Shown: positions 23,753 to 33,322, counted from the stretch's first letter. The stretch is DNA of 54,605 bases from Pseudomonadota bacterium (GCA_029777855.1 JAKORL010000037.1:1-54605), one strand, 5' to 3'. The notes: generated from the sequence alone by a model not told the origin. Numbers and translations are program-made.

Positions 23753-25222
23753 ATGAACTTTAAACCTGTTGTTGCTTCCTTATTTGCTCTAGGACTCATT
23801 AGCTCACCAGTAATGGCTGCTAATGAAGGAAAAGAGCATCATAAGCATCAAAAGCATCATGCTCGTCATCATGAGCACCACGGTGTAAGAGCCGGACACG
23901 CAATTTCTAGCGAAAATTTTGCGCAAGAGCGCTTTATGAACGTTAGCAATGCTAAATCACCAGTCGCATCTTTTGACTGGATGAATCGCATTCATTTCAG
24001 TGGCATGATCAACGTTGACGGTAAGTATACAAACCGTGCACCGTTGGGATCTGTTCCTGGATTTCGTGTTCATCAATATTCTGCAGAATTAAACGTAAAC
24101 AATGCAAATTTATTTGTTGACGTTGATGTTAATCACTGCGTAACTGGCCACATTGGTCTTGCTTACGTTGCTGACTCTGTAAATCTTTTTGATCTTGGTG
24201 TTAACACCAGTGATGATTTAGAAGCATATACAGACAGCATCCGTAGCGACAAAGGCGCAGTATGGGCAAACGGACATTTAGGAGTTGATGAAGCGTACAT
24301 CACTTACCGTGATTTCGCTAACTCACCTTTCTACTTCCGTGCTGGTAAAATGTATGTTCCATTCGGATACAATCCAGACATTTATCCTATTACCGAAAGT
24401 TTGACACAATTATTGTCTCAAACACGTGCTACTACTGCACAATTAGGTTGGATTAGCAACTATGGTTTGTATGCATCAGTGTTCGCACTTGATGGAGCTA
24501 CAAGCGGCTATATCCGTAGATCAGATCAGGATCTAAGTGATCGTGAAGGTGATGAGCGCGGTGCGCGTTCTTTCACTCGCGTTGAAAACTGGGGTGCGAA
24601 TCTTGGGTACTGCAGTGCGTACAGTGACGTTCGTTATCACTTAGCAGCTTCTTACCTCAAAGATATCAGAGACGTAGAGTTTCTGGCTGCGGTTGGAGAC
24701 TTAAGTCGATTCAGCAGGGTACCAAACTTCCCACGCGTTCCGTTTTTCCGCCAATCTGGTGGTGCAGCGTTCCACGGGGATGCAACCTACGGACCGGTTT
24801 ATTTCAGTGCTGACTATGTTGCGGCTTTACGTAACTTAGATCCACGTAATAACCGTGATCGTCATCATGAAAATGAAACACGAGCTCAAGCTGGGGAACT
24901 TACTGGTACATATTTCACCAATCTATGGGGATATAATACTGGTTTCAGCTTAGGTTATCAGCGTTCATGGGAAGCAGAACGAGTTCTACTCCCAAGATGG
25001 CGTTATCAAGGTGATATCTGTGTAAATGTATTACCACATACTACATTAGCACTTGAATACCACTATGATCGTGATTATGGTAACGGTGGACATCGAAGAG
25101 AAGGTTTTGCTCCTGTAGCGGACGAAACTGTACTCCGTCAAGAAAGTGAAGGTAATCATCACCATCACGACAATCACCGTAACAACAGCACGGCGGCGAT
25201 TCGTTTAGGCGTAGTGTTCTAA
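23753..25222 (+). CDS. LbtU-family siderophore porin/outer-membrane protein 1, His-rich
   Basis: A 489-residue outer-membrane beta-barrel protein with signal peptide (MNFKPVVASLFALGLISSPVMA). After the signal lies an unusual histidine-rich segment (HHKHQKHHARHHEHHG) and a second His cluster in a late loop (EGNHHHHDNHRNN), suggesting metal binding. The barrel body follows the Legionella LbtU pattern, with ISGM/FSGMINVDG, the YFRAGKMYVPFGYNPDIYPI stretch and a C-terminal Phe (RLGVVF) typical of BAM substrates. LbtU takes up the siderophore legiobactin without TonB. AGGAGA is the ribosome-binding site. Substrate here is unknown. Confidence 0.85.
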   Translation: MNFKPVVASLFALGLISSPVMAANEGKEHHKHQKHHARHHEHHGVRAGHAISSENFAQERFMNVSNAKSPVASFDWMNRIHFSGMINVDGKYTNRAPLGSVPGFRVHQYSAELNVNNANLFVDVDVNHCVTGHIGLAYVADSVNLFDLGVNTSDDLEAYTDSIRSDKGAVWANGHLGVDEAYITYRDFANSPFYFRAGKMYVPFGYNPDIYPITESLTQLLSQTRATTAQLGWISNYGLYASVFALDGATSGYIRRSDQDLSDREGDERGARSFTRVENWGANLGYCSAYSDVRYHLAASYLKDIRDVEFLAAVGDLSRFSRVPNFPRVPFFRQSGGAAFHGDATYGPVYFSADYVAALRNLDPRNNRDRHHENETRAQAGELTGTYFTNLWGYNTGFSLGYQRSWEAERVLLPRWRYQGDICVNVLPHTTLALEYHYDRDYGNGGHRREGFAPVADETVLRQESEGNHHHHDNHRNNSTAAIRLGVVF

Positions 25223-25242
25223 TCGAACGGTCTAAACACTCT

Positions 25243-25270
25243 GAAAAAGCCCGCAAATGCGGGCTTTTTC
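25243..25270 (+). terminator. Rho-independent terminator after LbtU-type porin 1
   Basis: Perfect stem GAAAAAGCCCGC/GCGGGCTTTTTC with loop AAAT, followed by T-rich sequence. The A-run on the left also allows termination from the opposite strand. Confidence 0.92.
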
Positions 25271-25380
25271 TTTTGTGGTAAATTATTTATATATTTTCTT
25301 GTATTAAATTAGAATGGCAATAAGACGAGTATTTCTGTGAAAATAGCCTTGCGAAAATGGCATTAGCTTGGTTAGCTTGA

Positions 25381-26010
25381 TTAATTGTTGTTTTCATTAT
25401 CTGTCATAGTCAAATTTTGCCAACGATTGAAAATTGTACAAAATAGATCAGCGGTTTTTTCTGCATCGTAAATGGCTGAATGGGCTTCTTCTGAATTAAA
25501 TTCGAGACCCGCCTTATTTATGGCTTTTGATAATACGGTTTCTCCGTAAACAAGTGCAGAAAGAGTGGCTGTATCTAGGCTCGTGAAATTATGAAAAGGG
25601 TGCGTTTTTAATCCAGTGCGACTAATGGCCGCTTTAATGAACGCTAAATCAAACCAAGAATTGTGCCCCACTAAAACAGCGCGATGGCAGCGATGTTCTT
25701 TGAGTGCGGCCTGAATCGGTGTAAATAATATTTCGAGTGCAGCAGCTTCAGATTTTGCTAATCGAAAAGGATGGTACGGATCTATTCGATTAATTTCTAA
25801 AGCTTTGGGATTTAGATGAGCGCCTTCAAAGGGAATGACATGACAGTGAATAGTTTCTCCGCGAGATAAAATTCCTGTCTCGTCAATTTTCAACATGACT
25901 GCGGCGAATTCTAGAAGCGCATCTGTATCGGGATTAACTCCGCCCGTTTCAACATCCACGACTATAGGTATAAATCCGCGAAATCGATTTTTAAATGTCA
26001 CTTTTTTCAT
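25381..26010 (-). CDS. rnt: Ribonuclease T
   Basis: A 209-residue DEDDh 3'-5' exonuclease that trims tRNA and other stable RNA 3' ends. Exo motifs: PIVVDVETGG (Asp, Glu), GHNSWFDLAF (Asp) and EAHSAIYDAEKTADLF (His, Asp). The start NRFRGFIP matches RNase T and not DNA polymerase epsilon subunits. I place the start at ATG 26010, which overlaps the pyrC stop as ATGA; the ATG at 26025 would add five residues but has no ribosome-binding site. Translational coupling with pyrC is likely. Confidence 0.93.
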   Translation of the reverse strand: MKKVTFKNRFRGFIPIVVDVETGGVNPDTDALLEFAAVMLKIDETGILSRGETIHCHVIPFEGAHLNPKALEINRIDPYHPFRLAKSEAAALEILFTPIQAALKEHRCHRAVLVGHNSWFDLAFIKAAISRTGLKTHPFHNFTSLDTATLSALVYGETVLSKAINKAGLEFNSEEAHSAIYDAEKTADLFCTIFNRWQNLTMTDNENNN

Positions 26011-27041
26011 TTTTGTATCCGCCATGGAATTGTTTTGTTTGCGTACAAAGGGACTACGTGAGAATTTCCAAAATCATAATATTCTGGAACAGCCCAAGCA
26101 TTTTTTTCTAACGTAATTTTTTTTTGGTTGATGGGAAGTCGATAAAATTGAGCGCCATAAAAACTGCAAAATTTTTCAAGTTTAGCTAGAGCATTATTTT
26201 CTTCAAATAAGGTGGCATAAAGAGGTAATGCGACAGGAGCAGTATAAATTCCTGCACATCCACACGATGATTCTTTTGTTTCAATACTATGTGGAGCGCT
26301 GTCGGTGCCCATAAAAAATTTCCCCGTGTCGCTGATAGCAGCTTTAATAAGTGCTTGTTGATGTTTGACTCTTTTGAGTATTGGTGCACAATAATAATGT
26401 GGATGAACGCCGCCTGCTAAAAGGTCATTACGATTTAATAGTAAGTGATGCACAGTAATAGTAGCCGCGATATTATTAGGTGCTGCTGCGACAAAGTCTA
26501 CCGCTTCTTGCGTAGTAATGTGTTCTAATATAATTCTTAATCGTGGAAACTCTTGATGAAGTGGGGCAAGTACGTCGGAAATAAATAATGCTTCGCGATC
26601 GAAGATATCGGTCTGCGGATCAATTACTTCACCGTGAATTAATAAAGGTAAATCTACCGCCTGCATTGTTTCAAAAACGTGTCGTAATTTTTGCCATTCA
26701 AAAATTCCTGCTTGAGAATGTGTGGTTGCACCTGCAGGATAATATTTTATTCCAAAAACCACGCCAGAATTTTTTGCTGTAATAATCTCTGCAGGATCGG
26801 TCTTTTCGGTCAGATATAGAGTCATCAGCGGTTGAAATTCTTGGCTATTGGATAGATCGTCTACAATGCGCTGTTGATATAATCGAGCTAAATCAGTATT
26901 AATTACCGGAGCTTTTAAATTGGGCATCACGATTGCACGTGTGCAGTAGCTTGCACAATGAGGAACAGTCGTTGCGAGATATTCGCCATCACGTAGATGG
27001 ATATGAAAATCATCGGGCATTGTCATCGTTAATGTTTGCAT
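26007..27041 (-). CDS. pyrC: Dihydroorotase, class II
   Basis: A 344-residue zinc amidohydrolase of pyrimidine synthesis that closes carbamoyl aspartate to dihydroorotate. Metal ligands are visible: DFHIHLRDGE (HxH), the carboxylated lysine in GIKYYPAGATTHS, His in LLIHGEV and LEHITT, and Asp in FMGTDSAPHS. The length and motifs fit the E. coli PyrC type. It overlaps rnt and is divergent from LbtU-type porin 2. Confidence 0.96.
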   Translation of the reverse strand: MQTLTMTMPDDFHIHLRDGEYLATTVPHCASYCTRAIVMPNLKAPVINTDLARLYQQRIVDDLSNSQEFQPLMTLYLTEKTDPAEIITAKNSGVVFGIKYYPAGATTHSQAGIFEWQKLRHVFETMQAVDLPLLIHGEVIDPQTDIFDREALFISDVLAPLHQEFPRLRIILEHITTQEAVDFVAAAPNNIAATITVHHLLLNRNDLLAGGVHPHYYCAPILKRVKHQQALIKAAISDTGKFFMGTDSAPHSIETKESSCGCAGIYTAPVALPLYATLFEENNALAKLEKFCSFYGAQFYRLPINQKKITLEKNAWAVPEYYDFGNSHVVPLYANKTIPWRIQK

Positions 27042-27168
27042 AGATTACTTCTTCATCAAAATAAAATACATCTAGTATTCCTTTGACATAACTACAGTAT
27101 AGTAAACAAGTTTCAATTTAATTATACTCTCACTTTCTTTGTGAGTCACTTCAACAGGAGTTTATTGG

Positions 27169-28557
27169 ATGAAAAGATTAATACTAAGTCTCGCGAGTCT
27201 AAGTCTAGCACTTTCTTCAGGGTTAGCATTGGGTGATGAAAGTAATAATGGTTCAAAGTTAACATTATTTAAAGCTAATCAAGCAAAAAATGAGGATTCA
27301 ACGGTATTTACACGAGGAGATACAGTAACCACCTCACCTTACATCGGTATTCGATCAGCATTTAACGCAAGTGATTTGATTGTAAATGTCTCATCTATGA
27401 ATGAAGATTTACGATTTTTACAAGAACAATTGAGACTTGCTAATTTGCTTAAGAATCAACGCCTTCCATATATTGACCATCCTGTTATTGAGCTGAGTGG
27501 TGATGTTGTGGGGCAGGCTTATTGGGCACAGTCTTATCATGGCTCTTCTCGTCATGATATCAATTTAACGAATACACGGTTTGATGTCTTTGCTCATGCC
27601 AGTGAATGGGCAATGGGCTATATTTCATTCAACTATGACAACGCGGGTGTAGATGAGCTATTACAAGGTTCAGGTTTTAGATTAGGTAATTCTCGAATAT
27701 TTTTAGAGCGCGCGTTCCTTACTATTGGCAACTTGCAATATTCACCTGTTTACTTTTCTCTAGGTCAAATGTACGTGCCTTTCGGACGTTATGCGACCAG
27801 TGCGGTAACCACCGCTCTTACTACTGCTGTGGGGCAAACTAACACTCGCGCTGCTTTATTGGGCGTGAATTACGAAGGTTTTTATGGCTCTGTTTATGGC
27901 TTCCGTGGAGATAGCGATGTACACAGCACCGGTATCAACCAGTGGGGTGTGAATGCTGGCTATAAATATTCATGCAATGATATTACTGCTGAAGGAGGCG
28001 CTGGCTATATCGCCAATATTGCTGATGCAACGGGTGTGCAAAGAACGGGATTTTTTGATCGCGATGAGTTTACAGGCTTTGGTGTGAGTCGCCAAACTGA
28101 AAAACTAAAACACCGTGTTCCAGCGTATGATTTACATACAGAACTGGGTTACCAATCTTTGGGCTTTGCTGCGGAATATATTGCCTCTACAAGACATTTT
28201 GCTAACGGCGACATGAACTACAACGGACATGGTGCACAGCCTACAGCGTTGCATGTTGAAGCGAATTATCGTTTTGAATTGGGTGCGTTCCCGGCTGCTA
28301 TCGCTGCTGCCTACGATCGTTCACACGATGCATTGGCACTTAATCTACCCAAAGATAGTTATATTGGTACTTTCAACGTGTCATTATGGAAAAATACCAT
28401 TGAAAGTTTTGAATACCGTTACGATGAAAACTACCACGGTAATGATACCTCAGCAGGTTTAGTGCCCAGCGCAGGTGGAACTGCTGTAACAGCCCCAGGA
28501 CCTCATGGTGGCGGACATAGAAACTTATTCCTTGCTCAAATCGGTGTTTATTTCTAA
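27169..28557 (+). CDS. LbtU-family siderophore porin/outer-membrane protein 2
   Basis: A 462-residue outer-membrane protein with signal peptide (LILSLASLSLALSSGLALG). A short helical segment (MNEDLRFLQEQLRLANLLKN) precedes the barrel, as in LbtU proteins; then IELSGDVVGQAYWAQSY, YFSLGQMYVPFGRYAT and a C-terminal aromatic (IGVYF). It resembles porin 1 in overall plan, especially the LGQMYVPFG segment, but lacks the histidine clusters. Two such porins four kilobases apart suggest an old duplication with divergence of ligand. It is divergent from pyrC and followed by a strong hairpin. Confidence 0.85.
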   Translation: MKRLILSLASLSLALSSGLALGDESNNGSKLTLFKANQAKNEDSTVFTRGDTVTTSPYIGIRSAFNASDLIVNVSSMNEDLRFLQEQLRLANLLKNQRLPYIDHPVIELSGDVVGQAYWAQSYHGSSRHDINLTNTRFDVFAHASEWAMGYISFNYDNAGVDELLQGSGFRLGNSRIFLERAFLTIGNLQYSPVYFSLGQMYVPFGRYATSAVTTALTTAVGQTNTRAALLGVNYEGFYGSVYGFRGDSDVHSTGINQWGVNAGYKYSCNDITAEGGAGYIANIADATGVQRTGFFDRDEFTGFGVSRQTEKLKHRVPAYDLHTELGYQSLGFAAEYIASTRHFANGDMNYNGHGAQPTALHVEANYRFELGAFPAAIAAAYDRSHDALALNLPKDSYIGTFNVSLWKNTIESFEYRYDENYHGNDTSAGLVPSAGGTAVTAPGPHGGGHRNLFLAQIGVYF

Positions 28558-28561
28558 TTAA

Positions 28562-28600
28562 AAGGTAGGGTGTCATGCCTCACTGAGGCATGACCACCTT
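28562..28600 (+). terminator. Hairpin after LbtU-type porin 2
   Basis: Perfect 10-bp stem GTCATGCCTC/GAGGCATGAC (28572-28581 and 28585-28594) with a 3-base loop and outer AAGGT/ACCTT pairing. No clear T-run follows; it may instead be one end of a degenerate palindromic repeat reaching 28700. Confidence 0.6.
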
Positions 28601-28680
28601 ATCTCGAATGGATTGCATTACAGACAACTACAGGCAGTAATTGTAATGCATTACATATACGGGGTCTCACTAGCAAGGAT

Positions 28681-28700
28681 TTGATATCTGCACCCTTCCC
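28681..28700. repeat. Degenerate end of the GGAAGG palindromic repeat family
   Basis: TTGATATCTGCACCCTTCCC resembles the right arm of the element at 18840-18855 (GATCTGACACCTTCCC). No matching intact left arm is present, so this is probably a remnant. Confidence 0.4.
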
Positions 28701-28720
28701 TTTTTTTTTCCTATTTCTGG

Positions 28721-30496
28721 TTAATAAATCAGATTATCATCAGAGGCCTTGAGTATTTCGTCAAATAAATGACCTGGAAATGTTTTTTCTTCTGAGTATT
28801 CGATTAAAAGTTCTTTTATTGAAAGATTTATTGAAGTTTGTATTTCCAGAGCTTCAGGATATTTTTCCAGCATAATCGCCAATGTGCTCCATGCGGTGAT
28901 TATTTTTGTAGACAAATCTGTGGCATTTTCTACATTTGCATGCACTACGTCATCATTGGCTATAGTAATTAATGTTTCAATTGGAGATTGTTGATTACCA
29001 TCCTTGATGCGCCAGTTCATTTTAAATTCTTCGATTAACATAATTATCAATTCAGGATTTTTTGAAACGGATGCACAGTGTAAGACGGTACTGCTATCAT
29101 TTGCAACGAGAGAAAGTAATTTGGGGTCATCTTGTCGTAAACGTCTTAAAAACCAGGGGTAATCCCAGATGGCAGCAGTATGTGCAACGGTTAAACCATT
29201 TTTATCCCGAGGAATTTCTCGATTAGCATAATAATGTTTTTGTAAATATTTGTATACGTGATAATGACCGCCTTCTGCAGCATGATGCAGTACGCAACGA
29301 CCATCGTCGTCAAGTTCGTACAACATTTTTTCACCTTCGGGTGTTGCCAGTAATTCTCGAATTAAACTCAAGTGACCGGCACGAGCGAGTCGATGAAGAA
29401 CAGTTACGCCATTATTAAATCGTTGGTCTAGTGAAAATAAATCTTCTTTCAGAAATTGCCAAAAAATATTGGAGTGTCCGCCATCGATGACACTTTCGAC
29501 AAGATCCTCTGCGGCAATATTATGATTTTGATTTAAATCCAGTGCGATCTCATAGTTTCCAGATTTGCAGGCATTTTTTGCGATGATGAGTAATTCATTT
29601 TGTGACTCTGGTAGTTTGTGATCTTCTCTTTTCCATAAATCCCAGTGCCCATACATTGAGGACATTATCGCTGGATGTGGGCCAACCGCAGGGTCTGCTC
29701 CGGCTTCTAAAAGAAAATCGACAGTATCACTATGTCCGCCTAGATGCGCGTTGGTTAGAAGTGTTTCTTCATGGGCTGTTTGAGATTGAAAAGGATATAT
29801 CCTTGTTAAGTCATAACCTAAATTCCGACAAAATTCTAATAGGTGGTTGTGACCCGCTAAAGCTGCGAGTGCAGGTAATTTTAGACGTGGATCAAATTTC
29901 TCTATTTCTTTTGCCGTATATTTTTTACCTGCAGCTGGGTGATAGCGTGCGAGGTGGCGTTTGATACAATCAATTTGTCCGCCAATTGCATAATAGTGCA
30001 AGGGGCCGCGTCCGTAAGCATCAACGGTTGTTGTAATTTTATCGCCTAATAATTCTCTTACAATATCGTCTCTGCCACAGAGTGCAGCAATTTTCCATTC
30101 ACAATTGGGATCATTTTTAAAAAGGATATCAATGAGAGGAGCTGCGTTGCTTAAAATGCTCGCGAGATCATTATAGTTTAATGGGTAGCGTTGAAAAATG
30201 GGGCTAAGCTCTATCACGTCCATCAAATAATCGAAGCCATCGATGAGTCGAGATGTGAGTTTTAATTGAAGGAGTCTTTTTAATAAGAGGGGTTGAGCTC
30301 TTTGCCAAAGTGTAGAACATGCCATCCCGAAGTTAATAGTTTCTCTCATTGAGAGAAAACTACAAACGACCTCCTGAATGTCTCGACCCTGTTTGATCAG
30401 GCTGTGATTGTTATTATGTTGGCGGGCGGCGATTAGTTCGTCTCCCAAAGCCTTTGCCGAAGGCTGTTTTGAGTCTATTGGAGGCTGTTTTTGCAT
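28721..30496 (-). CDS. F-box-like ankyrin-repeat protein 2, candidate effector
   Basis: A 591-residue soluble protein. An F-box-like segment, IQEVVCSFLSMRETINFGMA followed by CSTLWQRAQPLLLKRLLQ, lies at about 45-80. Ankyrin repeats follow: GRGPLHYYAIGGQIDCIKRH, ETLLTNAHLGGHSDTVDFLL, VTVLHRLARAGHLSLIRELL, RCVLHHAAEGGHYHVYKYLQ, LTVAHTAAIWDYPWFLRRLR and STVLHCASVSKNPELIIMLI. The layout parallels the ankyrin protein at 476, so the two are likely paralogous effectors. It is divergent from the CX5R phosphatase gene, with which it may share regulation. Secretion is inferred only from domain type. Confidence 0.85.
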   Translation of the reverse strand: MQKQPPIDSKQPSAKALGDELIAARQHNNNHSLIKQGRDIQEVVCSFLSMRETINFGMACSTLWQRAQPLLLKRLLQLKLTSRLIDGFDYLMDVIELSPIFQRYPLNYNDLASILSNAAPLIDILFKNDPNCEWKIAALCGRDDIVRELLGDKITTTVDAYGRGPLHYYAIGGQIDCIKRHLARYHPAAGKKYTAKEIEKFDPRLKLPALAALAGHNHLLEFCRNLGYDLTRIYPFQSQTAHEETLLTNAHLGGHSDTVDFLLEAGADPAVGPHPAIMSSMYGHWDLWKREDHKLPESQNELLIIAKNACKSGNYEIALDLNQNHNIAAEDLVESVIDGGHSNIFWQFLKEDLFSLDQRFNNGVTVLHRLARAGHLSLIRELLATPEGEKMLYELDDDGRCVLHHAAEGGHYHVYKYLQKHYYANREIPRDKNGLTVAHTAAIWDYPWFLRRLRQDDPKLLSLVANDSSTVLHCASVSKNPELIIMLIEEFKMNWRIKDGNQQSPIETLITIANDDVVHANVENATDLSTKIITAWSTLAIMLEKYPEALEIQTSINLSIKELLIEYSEEKTFPGHLFDEILKASDDNLIY

Positions 30497-30684
30497 AGAT
30501 GATACCTCAGATTTGTAAATGCCGATAATATACCTTAATTTCTAATATTATTCAAGCGCTATTTACTTGAGAATTGGTGCTCTTAAGCAGGCTTTTGTGC
30601 TTATCAGAGACCCAGGAAGCTCACAGGAAAAAAAGCTGTTTTTGGTCTATAATGGTAATTATAGAGTTATTAAAGGCGATTTTT

Positions 30685-33063
30685 ATGAAAAGATCAAATT
30701 CCAGAGAAAGGTTAGGTAAAGGCGCGAAAGGGCTTGAAGCAGGAGGTTTGGCGAAGGTAGGGGAAATGTTTAGTGGACTTTCTCAACATTTACCTAATAA
30801 TCAAAAGAGCAAAATGCCTGCTGATGCTCAACCTATGACTGATGTTGAAACTTATGATCTTAGGACTAATAAGAAACTGAAAGATGTGAAGGGGCAAGAT
30901 GTAACACCGGTTGCTCTTGAGATCGATGGTAGGCTGTACAGGAATCAAGTGCGTTTTGGTGGTTACCGTTTCGAAACGCCGTTTGCAACTACAAAAATAG
31001 TAGGGCTAACTAATTTTGGTAATGGTCTGTATGTTCAGCCAGCGCCATTACAACCCTTTTTAAGAGCGGGCCAAACTGCTGTTGGAAAATATGAGCAGTT
31101 ACAGGGTAAAAGAATTGACGATAGAACTGAAGAAGGTAAAGCGCAGATAGCAGGGATTGTTAAGAATGGTGCAATTGATGGGGGCGGGAGGAGTTACCGA
31201 AATGCCTGTTTTGAGGCGATTCACGAAGACTCACCCAATAAAACTATTACGGTTTTAGTGCTCGGGCCCCAACGTGCAGATGGTCGTCATGAAAATGCAG
31301 AAGCATATGAGGAATTGAGTAATGGCAGTAAAAACGAATTGTCGCCAAACATACACGAATTCCAAGGTATGCAACAAGTAAGAGGTAATAACGGTGAGCT
31401 TATCAATGTCAGGGTTATACATGCAAATGTGAGTAAATTTGATGAGCAGCATCTAGGTTCAACTGATCTTGAAAGACTTTTTTCTATTTATACTGACACA
31501 TTGGGTAGTGGAAATCCACTCACTATCCATTGTACTGATGGTTTAGACCGGGCTGGTGGAATATCTTTCGCAATGCATCTCATGAGAAACTACGACAATG
31601 TGTTTGTGCCGGGTAATGAAGAGCAAACATTATCTAATATCATGAAGCAACATGCTTTTATGCAAGATCAGCGAGGAGGGTTTTTTTGTACTGCAAATGA
31701 AGGTCGTTTGATAGGTGCTTTCCAACTCGCTACCATTATGAAGTCTATAGAAATGTCTCGTACTTTACTTAACAGTTTGCAAAAAACTGATCCTGCAAAC
31801 TATGAGTACATAGAAGGCAAGAATTATGTGGAGCAAATTGAAATGTTGGCTGGGCAGAATTATTTAAGTCATGACGCAAAAAAATTATTATCAGTATTAG
31901 TTACTCGAGCGAGAACTGAAGAAGTTTATTTTGCAAAATTTGCAAAAGAGATTAAACATCCTTTGATAGAAAAATTTAATCAACTTGATGCAAAATATCA
32001 ATTGCGTCAACAACAAAACGCTCTCTTGCTAATTGACAATATCGATGAGATGCTTCAAAAAGGACACAATTTGGATCCACTGATTAGAAGACGTGGTCAA
32101 GAAAGCCAGCAAGAAGAATATATTAAAAAATTGGGCCGTATCAAATCAGATATACTTGATGGCAAAAATCCCGCCGATTTTTTTGAGACACTTAAGGGTA
32201 TGAATGACCGACTTGCAGCTGCGCCACCTGGTTTTTCTCGCCTAACGCGGAAGGCTGCTGTTTCTGAACCATCTAAGACTGCGGCTGCAAGCTCACCTGC
32301 CTCTGAGGTAGTCGCAAAAAAAGCAGTTGAACCATCTAAGACTGCAGCTGCAAGCTCACCTGCCCCTGTGGTACTAGCAAAAGCAGTTGAGCCATCTAAG
32401 ACTGCAGTTGCAAGTACACCTGCTCCTGCGGTAGTAGCAAAAGCTGTTGAGCCATCTAAGACTGCGGCTGAAAGCTCACCATCAGGCTCCCCAGAACAAA
32501 CAAAAAAACAAACAAATTGGTCAAGAGCAGTTCAGAAACAAGAAGCAGTCAGGAGTCCAAAAACATTAACAGGATCGATGCTTGCAAAAAGTAGAGTAGG
32601 AGTGAAAAAGGAATTATCTGAAGAAGAACAGGTAAAAGCAGCTGCAGAAAAAGTGCGAGACTTGGCGATATTGAATGAGAGTGGTTCCCCTGGATTTGAA
32701 ATAACCTTCAATAACAAAGGGGGAGATTATCAGCAGATTGTAAATAATGCCAAAAGGGAAGCAGAAGATTTTGCAACAATTACTGAATCTGAACACGGCT
32801 GTGTGATAAAAATAGAAGATACCAGCATCCATTTATCAAAGGCTGAAAATGGTGAAACAAGATTAGAGGTTCGAAGTCCTGCAGGCAAAGAGGACAAAGC
32901 TTTATTAGATGCAGCCAGTATCGTTACTAATCTCGGAAATACAGAGACGCATAAAGAAAATAGTCTTAAAGTTCGAAATGATCCAGAGGGTACTAAAAAA
33001 GAAGGTCTTCAATTGAGAATAGAGGAATTACACTCGCAACGAACTTCGAGTCCAAGTCATTGA
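30685..33063 (+). CDS. CX5R phosphatase-like protein, candidate phosphoinositide phosphatase effector
   Basis: A 792-residue soluble protein. The segment LTIHCTDGLDRAGG carries a complete CX5R P-loop (Cys283, Arg289); the CxDGxDR form is that of myotubularin-type 3-phosphoinositide phosphatases rather than of ordinary tyrosine phosphatases. Residues before it (about 40-280) form a folded domain without a family I recognise. A helical region follows, then tandem EPSKTAAASSPA repeats (about 528-600), and a small C-terminal domain. ATG 30685 is chosen because AAAGGCG precedes it and the upstream frame has no ribosome-binding site. Effectors that dephosphorylate host phosphoinositides are common in Legionella; that role is inferred. 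Confidence 0.75.
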   Translation: MKRSNSRERLGKGAKGLEAGGLAKVGEMFSGLSQHLPNNQKSKMPADAQPMTDVETYDLRTNKKLKDVKGQDVTPVALEIDGRLYRNQVRFGGYRFETPFATTKIVGLTNFGNGLYVQPAPLQPFLRAGQTAVGKYEQLQGKRIDDRTEEGKAQIAGIVKNGAIDGGGRSYRNACFEAIHEDSPNKTITVLVLGPQRADGRHENAEAYEELSNGSKNELSPNIHEFQGMQQVRGNNGELINVRVIHANVSKFDEQHLGSTDLERLFSIYTDTLGSGNPLTIHCTDGLDRAGGISFAMHLMRNYDNVFVPGNEEQTLSNIMKQHAFMQDQRGGFFCTANEGRLIGAFQLATIMKSIEMSRTLLNSLQKTDPANYEYIEGKNYVEQIEMLAGQNYLSHDAKKLLSVLVTRARTEEVYFAKFAKEIKHPLIEKFNQLDAKYQLRQQQNALLLIDNIDEMLQKGHNLDPLIRRRGQESQQEEYIKKLGRIKSDILDGKNPADFFETLKGMNDRLAAAPPGFSRLTRKAAVSEPSKTAAASSPASEVVAKKAVEPSKTAAASSPAPVVLAKAVEPSKTAVASTPAPAVVAKAVEPSKTAAESSPSGSPEQTKKQTNWSRAVQKQEAVRSPKTLTGSMLAKSRVGVKKELSEEEQVKAAAEKVRDLAILNESGSPGFEITFNNKGGDYQQIVNNAKREAEDFATITESEHGCVIKIEDTSIHLSKAENGETRLEVRSPAGKEDKALLDAASIVTNLGNTETHKENSLKVRNDPEGTKKEGLQLRIEELHSQRTSSPSH
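32266..32484 (+). repeat. In-gene tandem repeat encoding EPSKTAAASSPA units
   Basis: Three full units of 63, 60 and 60 bases start at 32266, 32329 and 32389, with a partial fourth from 32449. Each begins GA(A/G)CCATCTAAGACTGC. They encode a Pro/Ala/Ser/Lys linker and could vary in number between strains. Confidence 0.85.
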
Positions 33064-33211
33064 GACTTAGCTGCATAACTTATATTTCGTCTTCTAAGGT
33101 AGGCAAATAATAGCTATTTGTTGCATTGAGCGGAGATAAAAGAGTTAGGTGTTGGGTCTGATTCTAAAGCTGAATTTATATCTGGCTTTTCTTTATTCAG
33201 AACCAGTGTCT

Positions 33212-33322
33212 TTGGTTTTATCAGGATACTCGCACAAATCTTTAATTAAACACGTAGGGCATAATGGTTTTCGTGCTTTGCACACATAACGGCCATGCAA
33301 AACCAACCAGTGATGTGCATTT
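33212..33322 (-). pseudogene. Duplicated 3' end of nth
   Basis: This 111-base stretch is identical to 34913-35023, the 3' end of intact nth, at all but two positions. On the minus strand it encodes the last part of endonuclease III including its Fe-S cluster cysteines, but continues past KTK with DTGSE before a stop. It has no start and is a remnant. Together with the copy in nth it brackets the AAA ATPase gene as a direct repeat. Its longer C-terminus suggests that this copy is the original nth end and that the end now on nth arrived with the insert. Confidence 0.9.

Noticed and set aside
27083..27103. TTGACA and TATAGT upstream of LbtU-type porin 2 as a promoter
   Set aside because: The spacing is only 9 bases, too short for a sigma-70 promoter in that pairing; the true promoter is unclear.
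28681..28720. Oligo-T run after CACCCTTCCC as a terminator of LbtU-type porin 2
   Set aside because: No stem directly precedes the T run; it seems to be a remnant repeat end next to a homopolymer.
32266..32484. Regular 60-base repeats considered as a CRISPR array
   Set aside because: The repeats have no distinct spacers and encode an in-frame protein linker. I saw no CRISPR array or cas gene in the window.
33128..33144. Possible extension of the nth-tail duplication, GGAGATAAAAGAG resembling GGCGATAAAAGAG at 34872
   Set aside because: Only a short match at a different distance from the repeat; it could be chance and is not counted in the duplication.
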